Origin: Metellina segmentata
Taxonomy: Eukaryota; Arthropoda; Arachnida; Araneae; Tetragnathidae
Length of the DNA stretch: 64,000 nt
Reading direction: 5' to 3'
NCBI GenBank assembly: GCA_947359465.1
Contig: OX375878.1
Coordinates: 92,905,377 to 92,969,376, forward strand
Below the pieces are notes generated by a model that saw only the letters and a list, made by a program, of their open reading frames with translations, was not told the DNA's origin and did no database searches. Shown here in pieces: positions 1-10,327 of this stretch. Positions within the stretch are counted from its first letter, which is position 1, and each line of letters begins with the position of its first letter. Position numbers and translations under genes: made by a program.

Positions 1-372
1 CTGAGCAACAGGAGACATCGCGATTACGGAAAACCGTGATACTTGTGCTCTGGGATTGGCTGTGCAATATCGCGCATGCGCTTTGAAAATATCGAAATCG
101 TGATATATGTGCTCTGGGATTGGCTCCTTGACATCGGGAAAAACCGCGATACCGCGCATGCGCTTTGAAAAAATCGACATCGTGATATATGTGCTCTGGG
201 ATTGGCTCCTTGACATCGGGAAAAACCGCGATACCGCGCATGCGCTTTGAAAAAATCGACATCGGGAAAAACCGATGTATCATGATACATCGTCATCATC
301 GAAATCGCGAAACCGGTGTGACGATTTCGATCTCATACCGGTTTACCACGATGTATCGATACATCGCCCAGT
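1..372. repeat. CpG-rich tandem array, about 82-bp period, with palindromes
   Basis: Three copies of a unit of about 82 bp. The shared block GCGCATGCGC falls near 72-81, 154-163 and 236-245, each followed by TTTGAAA and linked by a GTGCTCTGGGATTGGCT block. The first unit is shorter. The array ends in two perfect palindromes: 273-292 (20 bp, centred on CATG) and 349-366 (18 bp, centred on TATCGATA). The region is much richer in G, C and CpG than the DNA around it. The GCGCATGCGC core equals the published NRF-1 consensus core and TATCGATA equals the insect DREF site. It could be a promoter array, a satellite or the end of a mobile element, and the window edge cuts it. Confidence 0.75.
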
Positions 373-635
373 CCTACAGTAGTTGTTACATGTGATGAAG
401 AGGAATTACATTTTATTAACGAAAGCAGAAGTTAGTTTATCAATTCCACCTGAGTAACATCAGGTAATTCTGTAATTAAAAAGTAAGAAGAAGTAAAAAT
501 TTCCCAAGAGTCAGTCTGGCAGGGTCATTGAAAAAATTATTCATTTTCTGATGTATTGACTGATTAATAACAAACTGTAAAATACAAGTTGATATCCTTT
601 ATGTTTCTGATAAAATATGTACATGAATATTTTAG

Positions 636-694
636 ATGAATTTGATGCACTATTAGGAACCCTGGATGAAAAATCGTTCTTAGAAGACTTTTAA
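636..694 (+). CDS. Possible terminal coding exon of an unknown gene
   Basis: After an AG at 634-635 an open frame encodes an acidic tail ending DEKSFLEDF and a TAA stop at 692-694. The frame can also be opened by an ATG at 623. A polyadenylation hexamer AATAAA follows at 860-865, at a plausible distance for a 3' UTR. The pyrimidine tract before the AG is weak, and I could not connect an upstream exon in the 370-630 interval. I do not recognise the protein. It may be chance coding. Confidence 0.25.
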
Positions 695-865
695 GACCAG
701 TATTAAGTAAAATTAATCCAGTCTCAATCCTATTTTATAATGTAAATTTTATGTAAGTTGGCGTGTTTGTACAGTATTGCTTTCTCTGCTTATGCAGGAT
801 CAATAACACTATCTTGTTATCTGTATGTAATTAAATAATCTAATTATATATACATATAAAATAAA

Positions 866-1744
866 TTATAACAAATTTAGTTGTGATTTTTATAATGAAG
901 TGTAATTAATTAAAATGTGTGCATATCCATACAAGACTGCCTTGTGATATTAAAAATAAATCAGTTGTCTTGATAGCTGAAAGTTCAAGTGCCTTTTAAA
1001 TTATTTTGATGGGAAAACCATTTTTACATTGCATGGAATGATCATGAAGGTGAATGCTAACTAAATTTTAAATTCACTGAGTAGCTTATTCACTAAGTTA
1101 CTTTAAGTATGTAAAATATATATTTCATGAAAATATGCACAGCCATTGGTATCTGTACCAACTCAATACATTTATTTTACTTGAAAACTACAAAAAAGAT
1201 AAATAAATTGAAATTGGGCAAAAATATTGTTTTGTACAAATGCTTAGTTTTTAGAGTAGCAGAATTGCTTGAAATTGATTAAATGAAAAATTAACCAGAA
1301 TAATAAATGAAATTCATGATTAAATTTTTAAACCAAGCTTTTTCTTGAAATTCCATTCTGTAGCAATGAAATAATAGAAAGAAAATAAAATGACTTGTGT
1401 TGTTTTGAAAACAATAATCATTTTTCAAAAAATAATAATCTATTTGACAGACAAACAAAACTACTTTTAACTGGCAATAAAGTTCTTTAAAAATGGTGCT
1501 TCACCTCAAAATAAGCAACCTCAACCTTCTGTCCCTATGACAAAGAAATTAATTTTTCAAGTCGTAGTATGGATATTTTCTAATATTCTTCCAAGAAAGA
1601 TCAGGAGAGTTCCATTTAAAATATGCTTTACTCTTAGCTACATCCAGTTTCTGATGAATCCACATACTTTTCAGTGATATGATTTGTATTGTAGCATCTG
1701 GTGCAGGGAACATACAGAAATAAACACTCAAACTTGATATCACA
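866..1744. other. AT-rich sequence, no recognisable feature
   Basis: No convincing coding frame, inverted repeat or transposon signature on either strand. Short open frames here have no family resemblance. Confidence 0.5.
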
Positions 1745-2226
1745 CAGGATTTATTGGTATTGTGGTTATTCTAGGCAGCAAAGGATCTGCGCCTATCTGC
1801 CAATATTAGCTACACGTAGGACGGATGTCCTAAATCTGACCGGGATGATCGTCTGGTAGCACAAGACTGTCTACTGAAAATTATAGCCGATAAGGTTCTG
1901 TGTCTATCTGCCTCCATTTTGACCAGCATAGTCAAAGTTCAAGTAGCACGTCCTCGATCGATGGTGTTCAGTCAATTTGCCTTTACGACTCAGCTTTGTG
2001 TGAGGGCATCACAAAGTTTTTATCTTACTGTCATGTCAGTGACATGCTGGCATCTATTCTGGTTTATGTAATCAAGGGTGTGTCAAGCCTAGGCAGGGGG
2101 GCATGTCGTCACTCACAATTTATTGATGTATGAATGTTGCATCCTTTCTGAAGGGCTATTCCCAGCTCCTGGAATGTGAGTAGTCGCATGTCAATCTATT
2201 GAGTACAGCTTTCAATAAAGTTTAAT
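1745..2226 (+). other. Unclassified GC-richer block, possibly LTR-like
   Basis: The base composition is clearly richer in G and C than both flanks. The block ends with AATAAA (2214-2219) just before the Tc1 insertion point at 2227-2228. A solo LTR or the 3' end of a retroelement would fit, with a candidate LTR start TGTCAAGC near 2077. I found no primer-binding site, polypurine tract or second copy, so this is a guess. Confidence 0.2.
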
Positions 2227-2228
2227 TA

Positions 2229-3596
2229 CACTCTATAACAAAAAAATCGACGCACCAAGAAGAAATCATCCGATTGCTTTGAAATTTCGTATGCAAAAAT
2301 GTTTTGACCAAATATGCAAATGATTAAAATTTGGTGTCCAATGAATGAATAGTGCGATCTCCAGCGCATCAGAACTGTGCATCCAGCAGATGTATATAAG
2401 GAGTTGTTTTTAAACTGTTGTTAAAAATTTCTGCTGCATTGCGATTTAGGATACCTTTCAATGACTGAAAAAATGCCTCGCCGCAGGATTCGAGCTCATG
2501 AGCAACTTTCAGAGTTTGAAAGAGGTTGTATCATTGGATTGAAAGAGGCAGGTCGGGCAAATCGGAGAATCGCTCGTCATGCGAGTCGAAGCGATGCTGC
2601 GATTAGAACATGCTGGCAAGAGTGGGTGGACAATGGCAGATTTCAGCGTCATGATGGTAGCGGTCGACGTAGGGCCACAACAGATTGCAAGGACAGAGTG
2701 ATTGTCAGATCAGCTGTCACAGCGCATGATTCATCGCTATCAACCATCAGTCGTGCGACCCACACACGAGTGTCCACCATGACATTCACAGACTGCTGAG
2801 AGAGCGAAATCTACGCTCGTACCGACCGTTACGCCACTCACGCCTGCACACTGTCGAGCCAGATTACAGTGGTGCTTGGCTCGATCAGGCTGGAATGATG
2901 CTGACTGGGGACATATAGTCTTTAGCAACGAATCCCGCTTCCAACTGTGTCCTGACGATCATCAAAGACGTGTCTGGAGACGCCCAGCGCAGCGTGCCGA
3001 TCCTGCTTTCACTATTGCACGCCACACGAGCCCTCAACAAGGAGTTATTTTCTGGGGTGCCATTTCCCTTGATAGCCGGATCCCTTTAGTCGTTATTAGA
3101 GGTACACTTACTGCACAACGGTACGTTGACGACATTCTGAGACCTGTTTTGCTACCATTTCTTTCGCAGTACCCTGGGCTTATTTTTCAGCAAGACAATG
3201 CCAGACCACATATGGCACGTGTTGCTATGAACTGTCTTCAAGCTTGTCAAACACTTCCTTGGCCAGCCAGATCACCAGATCTCTCTCCCATCGAGCATGT
3301 CTGGGATATGATGGGAAGGCGACTGCATCCGGTAGGGAATGTTGATGACGTAGTCCGACAATTGGAGCAAATACCGCAGGGGAGCTTTATTGGTCTATGC
3401 CACGCCGTGTGGCAGCTTGCATCCAGGCTAGAGGCAGGTGAACACCTTATTGAGCTCCTTACTGTAACTCTGAAATAAATAATTCAATTGTTCTGAAATT
3501 TTAATCATTTTCTATTCTGTAAATAATTTTCCTATCCAATTTTTGTCTCCATCGGACAACTCCTTCTTGGTGCGTCGATTTTTTTGTTATAGAGTG
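2229..3596 (+). mobile_element. Tc1-like DNA transposon, full length but inactive
   Basis: The element is 1368 bp with perfect 34-bp terminal inverted repeats (2229-2262 and 3563-3596) beginning CACTCTATAAC. It is flanked on both sides by TA (2227-2228 and 3597-3598), the known Tc1/mariner target duplication. It holds a broken transposase gene (2461-3478). Identical ends suggest a fairly recent insertion. Confidence 0.93.
2461..3478 (+). pseudogene. Tc1-like DD34E transposase, frameshifted
   Basis: The N-terminal half (2461-2799) carries the paired helix-turn-helix region (ERGCIIGLKEAGRANRRIARH). A frame break near 2790 separates it from the catalytic half (about 2876-3478). The first catalytic motif reads FSNESRF where the family has FSDESRF, so the first Asp is Asn. 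The second motif QQDNARPH and the third SPDLSPIEHVWD are intact. The C-terminal tail after about 3385 is in a different frame from the family consensus. Known role of the family: cut-and-paste transposition in the nucleus. This copy should be catalytically dead. Confidence 0.9.
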
Positions 3597-3599
3597 TAT

Positions 3600-4135
3600 A
3601 AATATGGAAAACAAATATAAGTTTTATTGCTTCGTAAAAGAAACTAGATTTAAAAAATTATTACCCGCCAGTCTTCTTTTTAAATATTTGGTGCTGTATT
3701 ATTTCTTTTCATAAAATGGAATTCTAAATTGTCAATAGCACCATGTTGTCATGTGAAATTTTACTTTTTGTTTAAAGCTTTGCAGAGTTTTAAATTTTGG
3801 AAAAATTGCTTTTCCAGCAATATTAGTATAAAACTATCAGTTTCAATTACAATGATGAAAGTACTCAATTTACATCAGCTATTTTAGTATAAAACTTGCA
3901 CCAAAATACACAGAAAGTTTAAATAATGTACTCGCATAAAAAATCAGGGATTTCTCCGAAACTGAACTATCAATTTATGTGGAATGAGACATAAAACATA
4001 ACTCCAAAGGAAAAAATTGAAGAACACTGCATGATATAAAACTGTAGCATGAAACATTAAAAATGGCAATGTGTTAAGGCCTCTAAATTTAATATGAAAT
4101 GTGATCGCCCCTGACTTGTATATACATATCACATG
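3600..4135. other. AT-rich sequence, no recognisable feature
   Basis: Sequence between the Tc1 element and the next transposase relic. No family-like frame or repeat structure was seen. Confidence 0.5.
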
Positions 4136-5110
4136 CTGGCAATAATGTTGTTAACCACAGTTAGGTGAATTAAGTTTCACTCCTCCAGCAATGCAGTCTT
4201 CAGGGCATTTATATCTCTAGGATGAGGATGTCTCTGCAACTGCTTTTCCAAGGTAGTCCCATAAGTTCTCCATCAGATTTAGATCAGGAGATTTTGCTGG
4301 TCAAGGAATTCGTCAACAAGGTTTGCTTGATGTGGACGAGCATTTTCGTCCATAAATAAAAAATCAGATCCATCTGCACCTCTGAGGTCTTGCATAACAT
4401 TCAAATACCTCATCCTGATATCTCTGGCCACTCACAGATCAATGTTGAAAGTGTGTAGGGGCATACATACATGAATCAGTATTCCTCAACACTAAAAACG
4501 GTCATATTCCATGGAAGATTTCATGTTTCCGACTCCCTCCAGATGTAAAAACTGTTTAAAATTGGATGTTAAACTACGCCTTGACTCATCAGTAGAGAAC
4601 ATGGGTTCATTGGTGTTGACTCCAGTTCTTTGGACCAACTAAAGCAATTCTTGTGTTGTGAAGACAGTGAAACACATACCCTTGGCTTTCTGGCATAAAG
4701 GCCTTTTTTTAAATCTTCTGTATACAGTTTGCCGTGATACAACAGTTCCCATGGCGGCTGCAAGCTCTGAAAACTGCCGAGCAGTAGACTTCTTGTTATG
4801 ACGGGTAATTATTTCCATACATCGATCTCGAGAAGCGGTTATACATTTACAAACTTGTCCAGGACTCCTTACAATAGCGCAGAGACTGTCTTAAGAAATT
4901 CATTCACACATCCACGATTGTTTGCCCTGCTTCTAAACGGCCGATAATGCGCCACTTCAGATTCTTCCAAATGATACTTTGATACCATAGCAAACCGTTT
5001 AGTCCTTACACTCTAAATTCACTTTGCACAAAGCACTTGATTCATCGTTGGCTGACGTAACACCTTGATTTGCACATTAGAAACCATTTCAGCTCTTTTG
5101 ATTGGATAGT
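4136..5110 (-). pseudogene. Decayed Tc1-like transposase, minus strand
   Basis: Read on the minus strand, the block at 4569-4763 encodes LKKGLYARKPRVCVSLSSQH followed by a CSLLMSQ remnant of the first DDE motif. This is typical of the region between the Tc1 helix-turn-helix and the first catalytic Asp. Near 4200-4270 the conserved C-terminal block MENLWDYL is readable, followed by RDINALKTALLEE-type sequence. Several frameshifts and stops separate the blocks. I could not define the inverted repeats, so the boundaries are approximate. Confidence 0.8.
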
Positions 5111-5214
5111 GCTAATTAGGCTTGTCTTTCACACATTCCCTGCAAAAATGGATTACATCGCTTGGGTATTTCATAGAATATAATTATTTTGGGGTATGTA
5201 AAGTTAAGACGTTA

Positions 5215-5966
5215 CAGTTCAGGTCGCCCCCGAGTTACAACCAGTATCAAAAAGATGAAGCACAGCATCCGACCTTTCTCGTCAGCTATGGGTACAACAG
5301 TTTCAAGGCAAACTGTTTAGACGTTTGGGACATGCTCGCAGGACTGTCAGATGTGTTCCGCTCACGGCAACTCGCTGTCGCCAGCGGTTAGCCTGGAGTA
5401 GAGAACATGCAATGTGGACATCGTCACAGTGGGCTTGTGTAATGTTTTCCGATGAGTCCAGGTTTAACTTGCAGTCTGATTCACAGCGAACATTCATATG
5501 GAGAAAGCCAGGTACCTGCTACGACCAAGACAATGTCATTGAAAGACACCATTACAGTGGTGCAGGTTTGCTCGTTTGGGGCGGAATTATACTGGACTCC
5601 AGAACAGATTTACATGTTCAAATTGGAACCATGAGAGGCAAAATTTATCGGGACATCATTCTGAAACAACATGTACATTTTGGGGTGCCCTGGGCACAGA
5701 TTTTGTGTTCATGGATGACAATGCCTGTCCTCACTGTGCAAATATTGTAAACAAATGCCTTGAATATGATAGAGCATGTGCGAGACATGCTTGGCCGACG
5801 AGTTGCAGCCCGTCAACCACCTCCTACATGTGTACTGGAACTTCAGATAGCATTGCTTGCTGAGTGGAGTGATCTTCCCCTAGATCAGCTCGATAATTTT
5901 ATCCTCAGCATGCCTAGGTGTTGTACGGACTGTATTTCATTGTCTGGGACACATGCAATGTATTAA
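5215..5966 (+). pseudogene. Decayed Tc1-like transposase, plus strand
   Basis: Coding blocks lie in three frames. At 5325-5750 are REHAMWTSSQWACVMFSDES (first catalytic Asp kept) and LLVWGGIILDSRTDL. At about 5690-5760 is FVFMDDNACPHCANIV (second Asp). At 5760-5966 is MIEHVRDMLGRRVAARQPPP (third motif, Glu kept). The order matches a DD34E Tc1-like transposase of a different lineage from the copy at 2229. At least two frameshifts are present. Ends were not found. Confidence 0.85.
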
Positions 5967-5969
5967 CTA

Positions 5970-8900
5970 TCATACCAACCATGTCATGTTAAATTTTTGT
6001 AAGGTTGATATTTTTTGTAATTGCTCCAGTGATCAAAAGTCGTTTTTATGAATGGTATCATACATACACCATCTTTTATATTCTTTATCTTGTGTTTAAT
6101 AAATGGGCTGTATGAATAAGTCACATTTGTTTTGTTTCTGAACCTTAATTTGCCAGAGCTGGCATTATCCTTAATTTGTGGACAATAGCGTTGTTTGATT
6201 TTTGTCACAAGTCATCTCTTGACTTACCATGTGAATTGTTGAAATAAAAAACCCAGGTTTGTTATTTAAAAATTTTATTTTCAACAAAATAGCCTATTAC
6301 CTTGCAAAATTTTAGTAAGTAGGCAATTAGTAACTATGCACTATACAATAAAAATAAAATGTTATTCATTTTATAAAAGTGCAATTACACAAAAGTTGCT
6401 GCCATTTGAAGACTAGGGCAGCAGAGATTTTTTTTTCATAAGAAATATAATACATTTTTAGTAACCAAAGAAACTTGCTGCAAAAGGTGCTCTAGTGTGG
6501 AAGATAAGTGATTAGAAATTTTTCCAATCACAAAATGCTACAAGAATAAAACATTTCAACAACGAATCTCCTGAGTTACTCTGTTCTTAAAATTCGCTTC
6601 TCAAAATACAAATTAAAACTATACCACAAATAAATGCAATAAGCGGACATTTGTATCAGTGTTCTATGAACTCTAAACGAAAGTTAGATGAAAGGAAAAT
6701 ATCACAACACAAAATATTTTGGATGTCATCCAAGTGCCATAGCGTGGTATAAAGTAGTGTATCTGAATATTACATTACTTAATAATTAAAACAAAAATGT
6801 AAGTCATGCACATTATGTAAGCCTTCAGGAGTTGAGATTGAATAAACTATACAAAACAGTAAAACATTCTGCAACTTCCAGTAAGAGCAAAACGTTTTAT
6901 AAATCATTTGGTATTTGTTGTGTATGTGTTTAACATCAATTAAAAGTAATTAGTATAAGTGACAATATTTAAAAGCTTCCAAATAAAAACACAAATTTTA
7001 CTATTAACATGAATGTTTTTTTTAGATAAAAATTTACATGAAAAGTGAAATTAGTTGGTTAATTCATCTTTTTCGTAGAAAAGACTTGCTACATTCAAAC
7101 TACAGTGGTCTCGCAACATATCAGTTTTAAAGGGATTATCATTGCAGGGACGAAAATTATTGTAAAATCAAATGTTCCACTAATGTTATCATATGGATAA
7201 TCAAGCTTTCACCCCTCACTTTTGTTTCCAAGAAAAAATTTTTTAGCTTAAGGAGTTATCCTTAAAAAAAGTTAAAGGTTACACTTTCAGTTAAGATCCG
7301 ACTTTTGAGGATAAGAACATAACTCACTTTAGTTGCTTGATAACTCCACTCAGCAGTTACTCTTTTGTAAGACTGCTTATCAATATATATCATAGGGTTA
7401 TGGGTATGAGATTCTGGCCATTATATTGATATAAAATAGGATTAAATTGCCAGAGTTTATTAAAATATCCATTGTAATTCAGTGATTGTTAAATTAAAGT
7501 CCACTGTATATTATGACATTCAAATACAAGTTTTATGTGAGTTGCATAAAGTAAAAATTTGAGAAATAAAATTATAATATGAACTACAAGAAAAAGTATG
7601 AGATTCATCTCTGAAAATATTTACTCCACAAGTTTGATTGTACCATGATTCCTGAGATACCATACAGTTATCTAAATTTCTGATTTTCTATTACAAATGT
7701 CATACAAAGCACTAACAAATACATTCAGGAATGTCATACTAGCTCCAAGTTGACAATCTCCAAGTAAACTGGGTTACTTAAAATAAAATTATCAAACCTG
7801 CTTGTGCTTAATTTCTGATCACATGTCTAATGCAAAAACATTTTATAAATCAGCTACGTTGTGACTCATTATGTACATTTCTTTTTACATCTCACTAATA
7901 TATACATACAAAAAAGTTTAAAACCAATATTTCAGTCCATACCATTGTTATCCAATTCTGTCAAATTGAAATTTTAATGAATATATATTTTTTGCTGTGC
8001 ATGCAAAGTTTTAAACTTTGGAATGAAACTGTTTTAGAGAAAAGTAAAGAAAATAAATGTTCATTAATACAAACTCTGTCAAGATAGAAAAATATTTAAG
8101 AATGCTTTGAGTAGATAAAGATATTAAAACTACTCACAAGGAATAAGAAATTATAACAATCTAGAAGATGTTCGATAGAATAATCTGAAAATATAAACTA
8201 AAGATTTTAAGTTTGTTTTACATTTAAATAAATCAATTTTGATAAATTCAATAAAAACTTTTTTAGAACCCAGTATAAAGATTAAAACATTTTTTAAAGT
8301 TGGATTCAAATACTTGAAAAGATTTCTTACTTTCGAATTTAAACATGACCTCAGATAATTTCTTTTGAATACTTTCAACCAATGACAGTCAAGTATTACT
8401 AAATCTTAAATGTAGCTCAAAACATGCTACAAAAACAAAACAAAGAATAAAACAAAAAATAATAAACCTTAAGAAACAAGAATATTCTAATAGTTTGAAT
8501 TAATTTTCAAATCTTGTACAATCAAACTAAAAAACAAACAACCTTTAAAATTTAGAGTACCACCACAACACTAATTTTTTTTGAAGAAAAGGTTAAATGA
8601 AATAAAACTAGAAAAGACTAGAGAGTATTCATGCAATCTAAAATTTCAACAAGGGAATACAATAAGAAATAATTTAAATGACTAAAAAGCATCACTAATA
8701 CTAATTATTAGTAGCAAACATTAATAAAATATGTTCTTATAAGAGATATACATGTGTATTGATTTTAAAAGTATAAATACAAAACAATATTAATAGGAAT
8801 GCATTTAAGTCTATATTTTAACTATTTTTTTTTATCATACCACAAAATAATTTCTTTCTGTATTAATACCTAATTTAGAAAACATTTTTTCTAAGGTAAA

Positions 8901-10312
8901 AATTTTACAAAGGCAAACATTAATATCAATGACTAGTAAAATAAAAAAAAATTACCTACAATTTTGCCTTTATTCGTTAGTATAATAAAACTTCAAAATA
9001 GAAAGTAACATTGATACGAAAATATAAGAAATATAGAACAGTTTCTCCTATAATTTAAAAAATAATATACTTATGTTGTTTGTGGAATGTGATTAGGCAC
9101 AAATTTTTAAGCCAGTAAACACCAATTACTTTTGCAAAGGACGCATAAATTAGCATCAATAAAAAAACTATTGGCCTTGATTGGTAATTGATTAAATTAG
9201 ATTTGTTTGATATTGGAGGTCTAAACAATTCTTTTAATATAAAAATAAACTACACCTTTAATGTGAAAAAATATTTTGTGTGCCATCAGTGTATTATACA
9301 AAAAATCTGCATACATTATCAGACTAGTTTTGTGCAAGAAAATGCAGCAAGTTCAAATCATCTTAATCTAATTTTTGAACACTCACAAATTTGTCCACCT
9401 AAATGTTAACTATTAATCATAAAATATTTTTATAAATGTATATTTATATTTATCAAATATTTCATAAAACATAAATAAATGCATAGAATTTTCCAAAATG
9501 AGCTGTGATTAGATAACATGATTTTGATAAATATCAACCTCATAATTCTAACTTCTGAACATCAAATTTGAAGCTAGGTAAAATAAATATGCAATAAAAA
9601 TGTAAAAAATTGATTATCTTGTAAGTGTACAACCTTTTTTAAATCCAGTTTACAGTACAATAACCAACAAAAATTATTTTATTTCACAGTATTTTAGTTT
9701 AAATTTATCAGGATGTGAAATTGTTATTAACAATAGCTATAAAAATGAAAAGCAATCCTTTTTATACACTTGTAAATGTATAAGGAAAAGTGTGATTTTG
9801 TAAAAAATATCACCATATTAGAAAAATATTAACAGGGTTACATTATGAGAGTATCATTTGATAAAAACCCAAACAGTCGTTGAATTATAGAAGATTATGG
9901 GAAATAACAGTTTATATATATAATTACAACAGGTAGTGCTACTCTGTATTGATGATGCAGAAACTATATTAGGATGCTTGGTCCCAAAACCATGATTATT
10001 TCAAAGCTGCTACATGAGTCTAAAATCACGAGTCCATAATTGTAGGAAATTAGTTTTCATTCCTGAAACCAACCTTATGTCTCCATATTAATATTGTTAA
10101 ATTGCAAAACTTCAATCTTATAACTGGACAATATTGCCATATAAAATGTGTGACCACAAAACTTCAGCAGATCTTCAGTAAAAAAATATCTTTTGTTGAA
10201 AACAGTTGTCTGCCTTCTGAAACAACATCAAGTAATGACTGATTTCCAGGAAAAGTTGTCACTGTTTTTAACACAGATACTTGATCTTCCTTGGAATGTA
10301 TTTACCATCTTT
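5970..10312 (-). other. AT-rich region, probable 3' UTR and downstream flank of Myb
   Basis: This follows the Myb stop codon on the minus strand. There is no coding family, SINE or transposon signature. Minus-strand AATAAA hexamers (TTTATT on the plus strand) occur near 9676 and at about 6274, so the 3' UTR could be short or up to about 4 kb. The lack of repeats contrasts with the rest of the window and would fit transcribed 3' UTR, but this is inference. Confidence 0.35.
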
Positions 10313-10327
10313 TCAGATGCAGGAAAA
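10313..10327 (-). CDS. Myb: Myb exon 18, tentative terminal exon (FSCI, stop)
   Basis: Acceptor AG at 10329-10328 after a T-rich tract gives four codons and TGA at 10315-10313, in phase with exon 17. There is little coding sequence to test, so read-through of exon 17 or another terminal exon remains possible. Confidence 0.5.
   Translation of the reverse strand, partial: FSCI

Noticed and set aside
1..372. CRISPR-like array
   Set aside because: The repeats are contiguous with no unique spacers of constant length and the window is eukaryotic.
8151..8378. Minus-strand frame of 75 codons downstream of Myb
   Set aside because: Composition (Lys, Asn, Phe, Leu, Ile) is that of random AT-rich DNA, and there is no start context or family.
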